A DNA stretch of 64,000 nt from Arthrobacter sp. SLBN-112 (GTDB lineage: Bacteria; Actinomycetota; Actinomycetes; Actinomycetales; Micrococcaceae): contig NZ_VFMU01000001.1 in assembly GCF_006715225.1 (NCBI RefSeq), forward strand, positions 3,782,001-3,846,000, written 5' to 3'. Of this stretch, positions 36,536 to 47,063 are shown piece by piece (within the stretch, counting starts at the first letter, position 1; every line of letters starts with the position of its first letter). The translations under genes and the position numbers were made by a program. The notes under the pieces were generated by a model. That model was not told the DNA's origin and did not search any database. It saw nothing but the letters and a program-made list of their open reading frames with translations.

Positions 36536-36543
36536 GGATAAAG

Positions 36544-38709
<2,166 letters not shown>

Positions 38710-39002
38710 GAAGGATCCTTCCCCCTCGACGGCGTCCAGACTGGGAGCTGGGCGCGATGATTTGATCTGGGCTGCAGTTCAGATCTGCAGCCGGGATTTC
38801 GGCCTTGCCGGTTGGATTTCGGCCAGCAGGGCCGGATACTGATTCACCTTGCGCTGCGCCCATGGCACAACGCCGGGCTGACGGTTCAGGGGCAGTTGAA
38901 TGCTGCAGATTCCTGCGACAGACCAAGCAGGCGGCACCGGAATACATTCACAGTGGTAGATCAAATAGCAACTGAATGCAGGAGCAGATCAGATAGGCGG
39001 AA
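38710..39002 (-). promoter_or_regulatory. Rho leader region with 8-bp hairpin
   Basis: The 293 bases between thrB and rho have no convincing gene. GGCTGCAG and CTGCAGCC flank TTCAGAT at 38770-38792, a perfect 8-bp stem about 60 bases before the rho start. A long leader fits rho autoregulation by Rho-dependent attenuation, known in E. coli, but no direct evidence is visible. The rest is unremarkable. Confidence 0.4.
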
Positions 39003-39977
39003 TTACCGCCGGTGCAGTTCAACCTTAGCACCTTCGACGTCCACTGCCAGCTTCAGCACGCGCCAGCCAATATCCGGCGTGTTCTCCGCCGTATAGGCCT
39101 GGATGAAGGCGAGGGCGTTGCCTGCCTGTTCTTCACCGTTTGCCAGCACCAGGACGGTGGGCCCGGCCCCGGAAACCACTGCAGCATAGCCCGCTTTGCG
39201 GAGCGCGCCGATCAAGGCGGCACTGGGCCGCATGGCGTCGGCGCGGTAGCTCTGGTGCAGGTAATCCTCGGTGCCCGGCAACAGGAATTCGGGATTCTGC
39301 GTCAGTGCGTGGATCAGCAGGGCGGCGCGGCCGGAGTTCATGGCGGCCGCATGGTGTCCCACGGATGCCGGCAGCAGGGCGCGGGCCGCTTCGGTGGACA
39401 GTTCAAAGTTGGGTACCGCCACGATGGGGATCACGGACCCGGCCACGGTGGCACGGGTGCTGCTGTACTGCTCACTGTCCTGCCATGACAGCGCCAGTCC
39501 GCCGAAAAGGGCCGGTGCCACGTTGTCCGGATGGCCCTCCAGTTCACTGGTGAGCTGGAGGATCCAGTCCTTTCCGCGCTGGTCTGCGGCCGGCACCATG
39601 GCGTTGGCAGCCGAGACTGCGGCCACCACGGCAGATGCGGACGAGCCCAGTCCCCGGCCATGCGGGTTGACGTTGTCGGCAACCACCTTCAGTCCGCCGT
39701 GCCGGTAACCCAGCCGCTCAAATGCCGCGTCCATGGCGCGGACCACCAGGTGGCTGGCATCGCGCGGCAGGGTCTCAGCGCCCTCGCCGCGGAGCTCGAA
39801 CACGAGGTCGTCCGTGTCGAGGCTTTCCACGGTGAGGGTGTCGTGCAGGGCCAGTGCGAGCCCAAGGCTGTCGTAGCCGGGGCCGAGGTTGGCGCTCGTG
39901 GCGGGGACCCTGACGGTGACGCGCTGCCCCGGCTCAATCAGGTGCAGTCCGACCGCGGCCTGCGAGGTGGTGTCCAA
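39003..39977 (-). CDS. thrB: Homoserine kinase
   Basis: Phosphorylates homoserine in threonine synthesis. A 324-residue GHMP kinase: VRVPATSANLGPGYDSLGLA at the N-terminus, the ATP-binding loop PHGRGLGSSASAVVAAVSAA, and VSGAGPTVLVL (motif 3) near the C-terminus. Last gene of the argS-lysA-hom-thrC-thrB run, two bases after the thrC stop. Confidence 0.95.
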   Translation of the reverse strand: MDTTSQAAVGLHLIEPGQRVTVRVPATSANLGPGYDSLGLALALHDTLTVESLDTDDLVFELRGEGAETLPRDASHLVVRAMDAAFERLGYRHGGLKVVADNVNPHGRGLGSSASAVVAAVSAANAMVPAADQRGKDWILQLTSELEGHPDNVAPALFGGLALSWQDSEQYSSTRATVAGSVIPIVAVPNFELSTEAARALLPASVGHHAAAMNSGRAALLIHALTQNPEFLLPGTEDYLHQSYRADAMRPSAALIGALRKAGYAAVVSGAGPTVLVLANGEEQAGNALAFIQAYTAENTPDIGWRVLKLAVDVEGAKVELHRR

Positions 39978-39979
39978 GG

Positions 39980-41086
39980 CTATTTTTCTTCCAGTCCCAG
40001 CTCAGCGGCAACGGTGACCACATCGTTCGGAACCTTGACGGGCTGGACGTCGCTGCCGTCCTCCGTGCGCAGGGCCCACTGGGGATCCTTCAGGCCGTGG
40101 CCGGTGACGGTGATGACGATGGTCTTGCCGGAGGGCACCTCGCCGGCGGCGTGCTTCTTGAGCAGACCGGCTACACCGGCGGCGGAGCCGGGCTCCACGA
40201 ACACGCCTTCACGGGATGACAGCCAGCGGTGGGCGTTCAGGATTTCCTCGTCGGTGACGGCTTCGATGAGTCCGCCGGATTCGTCGCGTGCGCCCACGGC
40301 TCCGTCCCAGGACGCGGGGTTTCCGATGCGGATGGCCGTGGCGATGGTGTCCGGCTCGGTGATGGGGTGGCCCGCCACGAACGGAGCTGCCCCGGCAGCC
40401 TGGAAGCCCCACATGGCCGGCGTCCTGGTGGAGACGGCGGGCAGCGTGCCGGATGTTTCGGACTCGAACGGAGCCGAGTACTCCTTGTAGCCCTTCCAGT
40501 ACGCGGTGATGTTGCCTGCATTGCCCACGGGCAGGACGTGGATGTCCGGTGCATCGCCCAGGGCGTCCACCACCTCGAAGGCGCCGGTCTTCTGGCCCTG
40601 GATGCGGGCAGGATTGACGGAGTTGACCAGGAAGACGGGGTAGGACTCCCCCAGCTTGCGGGCGATGTCCAGGCAGTTGTCGAAGTTGCCGTCCACCTGG
40701 AGGAGGGTGGCACCGTGGGCGATGGCCTGGCTGAGCTTGCCCATGGAGATCTTGCCTTCGGGCACCAGGACGGCGCACTTCAGGCCGGCGGCGGTTGCGT
40801 AGGCGGCGGCGGACGCGGAGGTGTTGCCGGTGGAAGCGCACACCACGGCCTTGGCGCCGGAGGCCACCGCCGCCGTCATGGCCATGGTCATGCCCCGGTC
40901 CTTGAAGGAACCGGTGGGGTTCATTCCCTCCACCTTCAGGTAGACCTCGGAACCGGTGAGTTCGGAGAGCTTCTGCGCGTGCACCAGCGGGGTGCCGCCC
41001 TCGCCCAGGGTGATGACCCTGGTGGACTCCGTCACGGGCAGACGGTCAGCGTATTCGCGGATGACACCGCGCCATTGGTGAGCCAC
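39980..41086 (-). CDS. thrC: Threonine synthase
   Basis: Converts O-phosphohomoserine to threonine with pyridoxal phosphate. The 368-residue protein has the PLP lysine in [32 protein letters not shown] (substrate loop), and the glycine-rich [15 protein letters not shown]. This is the short actinobacterial form. The GTG start is directly after the hom TAA, with a GAAGGAG ribosome site inside hom. Confidence 0.95.
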   Translation of the reverse strand: MAHQWRGVIREYADRLPVTESTRVITLGEGGTPLVHAQKLSELTGSEVYLKVEGMNPTGSFKDRGMTMAMTAAVASGAKAVVCASTGNTSASAAAYATAAGLKCAVLVPEGKISMGKLSQAIAHGATLLQVDGNFDNCLDIARKLGESYPVFLVNSVNPARIQGQKTGAFEVVDALGDAPDIHVLPVGNAGNITAYWKGYKEYSAPFESETSGTLPAVSTRTPAMWGFQAAGAAPFVAGHPITEPDTIATAIRIGNPASWDGAVGARDESGGLIEAVTDEEILNAHRWLSSREGVFVEPGSAAGVAGLLKKHAAGEVPSGKTIVITVTGHGLKDPQWALRTEDGSDVQPVKVPNDVVTVAAELGLEEK

Positions 41087-42403
41087 TTAGACTCCTTCTA
41101 CCCGCAAAACGGATGTAACTGAATTGATGACGTCCAGGCCCTTCACGGCCTCGACGGTGGCTGCAAGGGCAGCCTCTGACGCGCGGTGGGTGACAATCCG
41201 CAGTTCGGCCGACTCCACGTTGGATTCCGAATCCCGGTGGATGGTCTGCCGCATGATTTCGATGGAGACACCGTGCCCGGCAAACAGCTGGGCGATCTTT
41301 GCCAGCACGCCGGGCTGGTCGGCGACGTCCAGCCCGATGTAGTAGCTGGTGGTGGCCGCATCGATGGGCAGCGCCGGAACATGGCCGGTGGTGGTTTCGG
41401 TGCGTCCCGGACCGCCCAGGACCAGGCGGCGGGCTGCCGAGACGAGGTCGCCCAGCACGGCGGATGCCGTGGGGGTGCCGCCGGCTCCCTGGCCGTAGAA
41501 CATCAGCTCGCCGGCGTTTTCGGCCTCAATGAACACGGCGTTGAACGCCCCGCGCACAGCGGCCAGCGGGTGTTCGCGCGGCAGCAGCGTGGGGTGGACG
41601 CGGACGGACACGCCTTCCTTGCCGTCGGCACCGGTCAGTTTCTCCGCGATGGCCAGCAGCTTGATGACGAAACCGGCATCCTTGGCAGCGGCGATGTCCG
41701 CGGCGCTGACGGACGTAATGCCTTCACAGTGGACGTCGTCCAGGGCGAAGCGGGTGTGGAAGGACAACGACGCCAGGATGGCGGCCTTCGCTGCAGCGTC
41801 GTGGCCTTCGACGTCGGCGGTGGGGTCCGCCTCGGCGTAGCCAAGGCGCTGGGCCTCGGCGAGGGCGTCGGAGAACTCGGCGCCGGTGGTGTCCATCTGG
41901 TCAAGGATGAAGTTGGTGGTGCCGTTGACGATGCCCAGCACCCGGGTGATCCGGTCGCCCGAGAGGCTGTCGCGGATGGGGCGGAGGATGGGGATGGCTC
42001 CGGCCACGGCGGCTTCGTAGGACAGCTGGACGCCTGCCTTGTCCGCTTCTTCGTAGAGGGTGGGTCCGTCCTGTGCCAGGAGCGCCTTGTTGCCCGTGAC
42101 CACGCATGCGCCGTTGCGCAGCGCGGAGAGGATCAGCGTGCGGGCCGGTTCAATGCCGCCCATCAGTTCGATCACCAGGTCGGCGTCCTTGACCAGGGTG
42201 TCGGCGTCGGTGGTGAAAAGCTCCTGCGGCAGGTCCACGTCGCGCGGGGCGTTGACGTTGCGCACGGCAATGCCGCTGAGCTCCAGGCGGGCACCGGTGC
42301 GGGCGGCGAGCGCGTCGGCGTCCTCAATGAGGATCCGCGCAACCTGGGCCCCAACGTTGCCACAGCCCAGCAGGGCCACTTTCAGCGTTCGCATTTCCGT
42401 CAT
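41087..42403 (-). CDS. hom: Homoserine dehydrogenase
   Basis: Reduces aspartate semialdehyde to homoserine with NAD(P)H, the branch to threonine and methionine. The 438-residue protein has KVALLGCGNVGAQVARIL (dinucleotide fold), VVTGNKALLA, the catalytic region LGYAEADPTADVEGHDAAAK, and a C-terminal ACT domain (about 355-438) that usually confers threonine feedback control. Monofunctional; no aspartokinase is nearby. Starts immediately after the lysA stop. Confidence 0.95.
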   Translation of the reverse strand: MTEMRTLKVALLGCGNVGAQVARILIEDADALAARTGARLELSGIAVRNVNAPRDVDLPQELFTTDADTLVKDADLVIELMGGIEPARTLILSALRNGACVVTGNKALLAQDGPTLYEEADKAGVQLSYEAAVAGAIPILRPIRDSLSGDRITRVLGIVNGTTNFILDQMDTTGAEFSDALAEAQRLGYAEADPTADVEGHDAAAKAAILASLSFHTRFALDDVHCEGITSVSAADIAAAKDAGFVIKLLAIAEKLTGADGKEGVSVRVHPTLLPREHPLAAVRGAFNAVFIEAENAGELMFYGQGAGGTPTASAVLGDLVSAARRLVLGGPGRTETTTGHVPALPIDAATTSYYIGLDVADQPGVLAKIAQLFAGHGVSIEIMRQTIHRDSESNVESAELRIVTHRASEAALAATVEAVKGLDVINSVTSVLRVEGV

Positions 42404-43876
42404 TCAGGCTCCCATGTCGCGGTTCAGCAGGTCTTCTTCGGTTTCCCCGCGGACAATCAGCCGGGCAGATCCGTCGCGCACCGCGACAACGCCCGGCCGG
42501 GCCAGATAGTTGTAGTTGCTCGAGAGGGCCCAGCAGTAGGCGCCGGTTCCCGGTACAGCAAGCAGATCACCGGCTGCCACGTCCTCGGGCAGATATACAT
42601 CTCTAACAACTATGTCGCCGCTCTCGCAATGTTTGCCCACCACGCGGGACAGTTGCGGAGCTGCGTCGGACGTGCGCGAGGCCAGAACGGCCGAGTAATC
42701 CGCGTCGTACAGCACCGGCCGGGCGTTGTCGCTCATACCGCCGTCAACCGAAACATACCGGCGCGGATACGTAACGTTGTTGCCCGCGTCACCGTCGGCG
42801 GAAGCCGCAGGGGCATCCACGCGTACTGTCTTCAGCGTGCCCACCTCGTAGAGGGTGAAGGTGGTGCTGCCCACGATGGCGCGGCCGGGCTCGATGGAGA
42901 TGCGGGGCGCGTCGATGCCCAGCTCGGCGCAGGTTGAACGCACGACGGCGGCCATCGCCGTCGCGATTTCTGCTGCGGGGCGGGGGGTGTCCACCGGGGT
43001 GTAGGCGATCCCGTACCCGCCGCCGAGGTCCAGTTCGGGCATGGTGATGGAGTACTTGTCCTGCATGGCGGCCAGGAAGCGCAGGAGCTTCTGGGCGGCC
43101 AGCGCAAAACCGTCCGGTTCGAAGATCTGTGAACCGATGTGGCAGTGCAGGCCCAGCAGTTCGATGCCGGGGTGTGCTGCTGCCGCCGCCACTGCTTCCT
43201 CGGCAGCGGAGAGGCCGGCCTCATCCGTGGTGTCAGCCGCCATGGACAGGCCAAACTTCTGGTCCTCGTGGGCGGTGGCGATGAATTCGTGCGTGTGGGC
43301 GTGGACGCCGGGGGTGAGCCGAAGCATGACCTTCGCCTGTTCACCGCGGGCCTGGGCAATGCTGCCTACGCGCTTCAGTTCGGCCAGGCTGTCCACCACG
43401 ATCCGGCCCAGGCCCATGTCAAGGGCCCGGTGGATCTCGCCGTCGGACTTGTTGTTGCCGTGCAGGGCGACGTCCGCCCCGGGAATCCCGGCCCGGTGGG
43501 CAACGGCGAGTTCCCCGCCCGATGCTGTATCCAGGCGCAGCCCTTCCTCCTCCACCCACCGGACGACCGAGGTGCACAGGAACGACTTTCCGGCGTAGTA
43601 GACGTCCACTCCCCCGCAGATGTCGGCGAACGCATCATTGAACGCGTCGCTGAAGGCCCTGGCCCGGGCACGGAAGTCGATCTCGCTCATCACGAAAAGC
43701 GGCGTGCCGTACTGCCGCTGCAACTCGCTGACGGGGATACCGTCAATGCTGAGTTCGCCATCCCCGTTGCGCGCCACGTCACGGGCCCACATGGGTTGGT
43801 GGAGGGCATTGAGGTCAGCCGGAACGGCGAGCCATTCCGGGGCAAGCGGAGAACCCTGTGCTCCTGTGTGCGTCAT
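42404..43876 (-). CDS. lysA: Diaminopimelate decarboxylase
   Basis: Forms lysine from meso-diaminopimelate. The 490-residue fold-type III PLP enzyme has the PLP lysine in VYYAGKSFLC, LDLGGGYGIAYTP (phosphate loop), EPGRAIVG and the C-terminal catalytic Cys in VGKHCESGDIVVRD. The ATG lies five bases after the argS stop and the next gene starts one base after its stop, so it is operonic with argS and hom, as in mycobacteria. Confidence 0.95.
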   Translation of the reverse strand: MTHTGAQGSPLAPEWLAVPADLNALHQPMWARDVARNGDGELSIDGIPVSELQRQYGTPLFVMSEIDFRARARAFSDAFNDAFADICGGVDVYYAGKSFLCTSVVRWVEEEGLRLDTASGGELAVAHRAGIPGADVALHGNNKSDGEIHRALDMGLGRIVVDSLAELKRVGSIAQARGEQAKVMLRLTPGVHAHTHEFIATAHEDQKFGLSMAADTTDEAGLSAAEEAVAAAAAHPGIELLGLHCHIGSQIFEPDGFALAAQKLLRFLAAMQDKYSITMPELDLGGGYGIAYTPVDTPRPAAEIATAMAAVVRSTCAELGIDAPRISIEPGRAIVGSTTFTLYEVGTLKTVRVDAPAASADGDAGNNVTYPRRYVSVDGGMSDNARPVLYDADYSAVLASRTSDAAPQLSRVVGKHCESGDIVVRDVYLPEDVAAGDLLAVPGTGAYCWALSSNYNYLARPGVVAVRDGSARLIVRGETEEDLLNRDMGA

Positions 43877-43881
43877 CAGTC

Positions 43882-45531
43882 CTACATCCGTTCCGGGGCT
43901 GAAACGCCCAGCAGGTCAAGTCCGTTGGCCAGCACCTGGCTGGTGGCGTCGTTGAGCCACAGCCGGGTGCGGTTGAGGTCGGTCACCGCTTCGTCACCCA
44001 TGGGGGCAATGCGGCAGGCGTCGTACCAGCGGTGGTAGGCCCCCGCGATGGCCTCCAGGTGGCGGGCCACGCGGTGCGGTTCGCGCAGCTCTGCCGCCTT
44101 GGCCACGATGGACGGGTAGCTGCCCAGGTAGGACAGCAGCTCGTTTTCGGTGGCGTGGTCCAGCAGCGAAGCCTCGAATGCGGAGCGGTCCACGCCTGCA
44201 TCCACCGCATTGCGTGCGGCGCCGCGCGAACGGGCATGGGCGTACTGCACGTAGAACACAGGGTTCTCGTTGCTGTGCTTCTTCAACAGCTCCGGATCAA
44301 GGGTCAGCGGCGAGTCGGCCGGGAACCGGGCCAGGGAGTAGCGGACGGCGTCCTTGCCCAGCCAGTCGATCAGGTCCTTGAGCTCGATGATGTTGCCGGC
44401 GCGCTTGGACAGCTTGGCTCCGTTAACGGACACCAGCTGGCCGATCAGGACCTCGATGTTCATTTCGGGGTCATCGCCTGCAGCGGCAGCGATGGCCTTC
44501 AGCCGGTTGATGTAGCCGTGGTGGTCAGCGCCCAGGAGGTAGATCTTCTCGGTGAAACCGCGGTCCTTCTTGGACAGGTAGTAGGCGGCATCCGCGGCGA
44601 AGTACGTGGGCTCGCCGTTCGCACGGATCATCACGCGGTCCTTGTCATCGCCAAAGTCCGTGGTCCGCAGCCAGACCGCACCGCCGTCGTCGAACACGTG
44701 GCCCTGTTCGCGAAGGCGCGCCACGGCACTTTCGATGGCGCCGGCGTCGTGCAGTTCCTGCTCGGAGAAGAAGACGTCGAACTCCACGCCGAAGTCCGCC
44801 AGGGTGGCCTTAATGTCCTTCATCTGCGCTTCGTAGGCGGCGGCGCGGATGACCGGCAGCGCGGCAACCTCAGTGAGTTCGCGGATGTCCGGGTGCGCGG
44901 TGAGCACTTCGTGGCCAAGGTCTGCGATGTACTGACCCGGGTAGCCGCCGTCGGGCACGGGAAGGCCGTGCAGCCGGTTGTAGACGGAGTGGGCGAAGGT
45001 GTTCATCTGCGAGCCGGCGTCGTTGATGTAGTACTCGGCCGTGACGTCGGCGCCGGAGGCGCGCAGCACGCGGGCGATCGAATCCCCCAGCGCAGCCCAG
45101 CGGGTGTGCCCGATGTGCAGCGGCCCGGTGGGGTTTGCGGACACGAATTCCATGTTGACGGTGCGCCCGGCGAGCGCCGTGTTGGTGCCGTAGTCCCTGC
45201 CTGCCTCGACGATGGCCTTCGCCAGTGCACCGGCTGCTGCGGCGTCCACGGTGATGTTCAGGAAGCCGGGTCCGGCGATGTCCACGGCGGAGACGCCGTT
45301 GATCGACTTGAGGCGGGCGCTGAGCACGCTTGCGAATTCGCGCGGGTTGGTGCCCGCCTGCTTGGCCAGCTGCAGGGCGATGTTGGTGGCCCAGTCGCCG
45401 TGGTCCCGGTTCTTGGGCCGCTCCACGCGCACGTCCTCGGGGACTGCTGATGCCGCGAGGGCGATCTCGCCGGCGGCGACGGCGTCCTTGAGGCAGGCGG
45501 ATATGGCGAGGGAAAGTTCTTCGGGAGTCAC
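43882..45531 (-). CDS. argS: Arginyl-tRNA synthetase
   Basis: Class I synthetase of 549 residues. HIGH motif: NPTGPLHIGHTRWAALGDSI. KMSKS-like motif: NGAKLSKRAGNII. The C-terminal anticodon-binding domain (DALR) runs from about 430 to the end, finishing NGLDLLGVSAPERM. It heads the lysine/threonine operon on the minus strand; the divergent flavin cassette begins 164 bases away. Confidence 0.96.
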   Translation of the reverse strand: MTPEELSLAISACLKDAVAAGEIALAASAVPEDVRVERPKNRDHGDWATNIALQLAKQAGTNPREFASVLSARLKSINGVSAVDIAGPGFLNITVDAAAAGALAKAIVEAGRDYGTNTALAGRTVNMEFVSANPTGPLHIGHTRWAALGDSIARVLRASGADVTAEYYINDAGSQMNTFAHSVYNRLHGLPVPDGGYPGQYIADLGHEVLTAHPDIRELTEVAALPVIRAAAYEAQMKDIKATLADFGVEFDVFFSEQELHDAGAIESAVARLREQGHVFDDGGAVWLRTTDFGDDKDRVMIRANGEPTYFAADAAYYLSKKDRGFTEKIYLLGADHHGYINRLKAIAAAAGDDPEMNIEVLIGQLVSVNGAKLSKRAGNIIELKDLIDWLGKDAVRYSLARFPADSPLTLDPELLKKHSNENPVFYVQYAHARSRGAARNAVDAGVDRSAFEASLLDHATENELLSYLGSYPSIVAKAAELREPHRVARHLEAIAGAYHRWYDACRIAPMGDEAVTDLNRTRLWLNDATSQVLANGLDLLGVSAPERM

Positions 45532-45695
45532 CCCTCTAGACTACCGGGGGCCAGTGACAGCAAAGAATTTGGCGCTCCTGGCTGCCGTTCCGGCTGCATC
45601 CAAAAGAGTGCGGTGAACCATTCGCGTGGATCCGGCGTTGACTAAACCGTAGCGAAAGTGAACGGTACAGCCCCAAAAGTGAAACGAGAGCCTTC

Positions 45696-46187
45696 ATGAG
45701 ACCCTCCAGCCCCCAAAGCCCCGCCACCTCCGGCACTGCGTTCCGCAAGAGTCTTTTCGCCGGTCTCGCAGGCCTGTCCCTCGCAGGAACGGTGGCGGGC
45801 TGTGCACCGTCCGCGGCGGACAGCACCCCTGGCACCGCGGGGACCCCGGCCGCTCCTGCTTCGGGTTCTTCCGCTCTTGCCGGCAGCGGCGGCAGTTACA
45901 AGGACGGCACCTACAGCGCGGACGGGAACTATGTGTCCCCGAACGGCACGGAAACAGTGGGCGTGCAGCTGAAGCTGGCGGCGGGAAAAGTCACGGACGT
46001 GCAGATCACCCAGCACCCGTCCAATCCAAACACCCGGAAGTTCCAGGGCCAGTTCGCCGGGGGCATCGCTGCGCAGGTGGTGGGCCGGAACATCGACGAG
46101 CTTAACGTTTCCAAGGTTGCCGGGTCCTCGCTGACCAGCGGAGGCTTCAACCAGGCCGTGGACAAGATCAAGGCGGAGGCGCAGTAG
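45696..46187 (+). CDS. FMN-binding domain lipoprotein
   Basis: A 163-residue exported protein. The signal peptide ends in a lipobox (TVAGC, lipidated Cys36), followed by a Ser/Ala/Gly-rich linker and an FMN-binding domain (about 68-163; YKDGTYSADGNYVSPNGTET, AGKVTDVQITQHPSNPNTRK). Domains of this type carry FMN bound covalently by ApbE to Thr/Ser of an SGAT-like motif. Here the matching place reads VAGSSLTSGGF, so Ser145 is the predicted acceptor. ApbE and a membrane reductase follow at 3 bases and by overlap. It would accept electrons outside the membrane. Confidence 0.85.
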   Translation: MRPSSPQSPATSGTAFRKSLFAGLAGLSLAGTVAGCAPSAADSTPGTAGTPAAPASGSSALAGSGGSYKDGTYSADGNYVSPNGTETVGVQLKLAAGKVTDVQITQHPSNPNTRKFQGQFAGGIAAQVVGRNIDELNVSKVAGSSLTSGGFNQAVDKIKAEAQ

Positions 46188-46190
46188 GCG

Positions 46191-47063
46191 GTGCCCCTCG
46201 CGGACTGGCAGGACTTTTCGTTCCAGGGCATTGGAACCGCCTGGGAAATCACCACTGCGCAGCCATTGCCCCCGTCCCTTCGCGCACACCTCCTGGACAG
46301 GGTTGAAAAGTTCGACGCCGACTGGTCCCGTTTCCGTGCCGACTCACGGGTAGCGGACCTGGCACGGACGCCGGGACGTTATGCCTTTCCGGAGGAGGCC
46401 GCCCCGCTGGGCGAGCTATACCGCCTGCTGTACCGGGTCACCGGCGGCGCCATGACCCCGCTGATTGGCAGCAGCCTGGAGCGTCTGGGGTATGACGCAG
46501 CGTATTCGCTGCGGCCGGCCGGTCCGCCACTGCCTGCACCGCCCTGGGAATCGGTGCTCAGCTGGTCCGGAGCAGTCCTGACCGCGGACGTTCCCGTGCT
46601 GCTGGACATCGGCGCGGCCGGCAAGGGCCTGTTGGTGGACCTGCTGGCCGCGGAACTGGAGGACGCGGGCATTGGCGCATTCATCATCGATGCCAGCGGC
46701 GACCTGCTGACACGCGGGGCAGGACCCGTCAGCGTGGCGCTGGAACACCCCTACAACCCGGCACAGGCCATCGGGAAAATCGACCTGGACGGCCGCGCTC
46801 TGTGTGCCTCCGCCGCCAACCGCCGGGCCTGGGGCGACGGAATGCACCACGTCCTGGACGGGACCACCGGGGAGCCGGTGCGGACCGCCGTCGCCACCTG
46901 GACCCTGGCTGGGACGGCCATGCTGGCCGATGCCATTGCAACGGCCCTGTTCTTTGTTCCCGGCGCCACGCTCCAGGAAACCTTTGATTTCTCCTGGCTG
47001 ACCGTCTTTTCCGACGGCAGCGCAGCCTACTCCGCCGAATTCGAAGGGACGCTGTTCTCATGA
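46191..47063 (+). CDS. FAD:protein FMN transferase (ApbE family)
   Basis: A 290-residue ApbE that attaches FMN to Thr/Ser of target proteins. It has RVEKFDADWSRFRADS, the LLDIGAAGKGLLVDLL motif, a HVLDGTTGEPV segment and the metal-binding TAMLADAIATALFF. The start is a GTG three bases after the lipoprotein stop. Unlike many ApbE proteins it shows no signal peptide, so flavinylation before export, or a cytoplasmic target, is possible. It overlaps the next gene by four bases (ATGA). Confidence 0.9.
   Translation: MPLADWQDFSFQGIGTAWEITTAQPLPPSLRAHLLDRVEKFDADWSRFRADSRVADLARTPGRYAFPEEAAPLGELYRLLYRVTGGAMTPLIGSSLERLGYDAAYSLRPAGPPLPAPPWESVLSWSGAVLTADVPVLLDIGAAGKGLLVDLLAAELEDAGIGAFIIDASGDLLTRGAGPVSVALEHPYNPAQAIGKIDLDGRALCASAANRRAWGDGMHHVLDGTTGEPVRTAVATWTLAGTAMLADAIATALFFVPGATLQETFDFSWLTVFSDGSAAYSAEFEGTLFS

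Noticed and set aside
36340..36543. L31 (rpmE) gene in the rho-prfA gap
   Set aside because: None of the frames contains L31-like cysteines or the expected basic sequence; the space is taken by inverted repeats.
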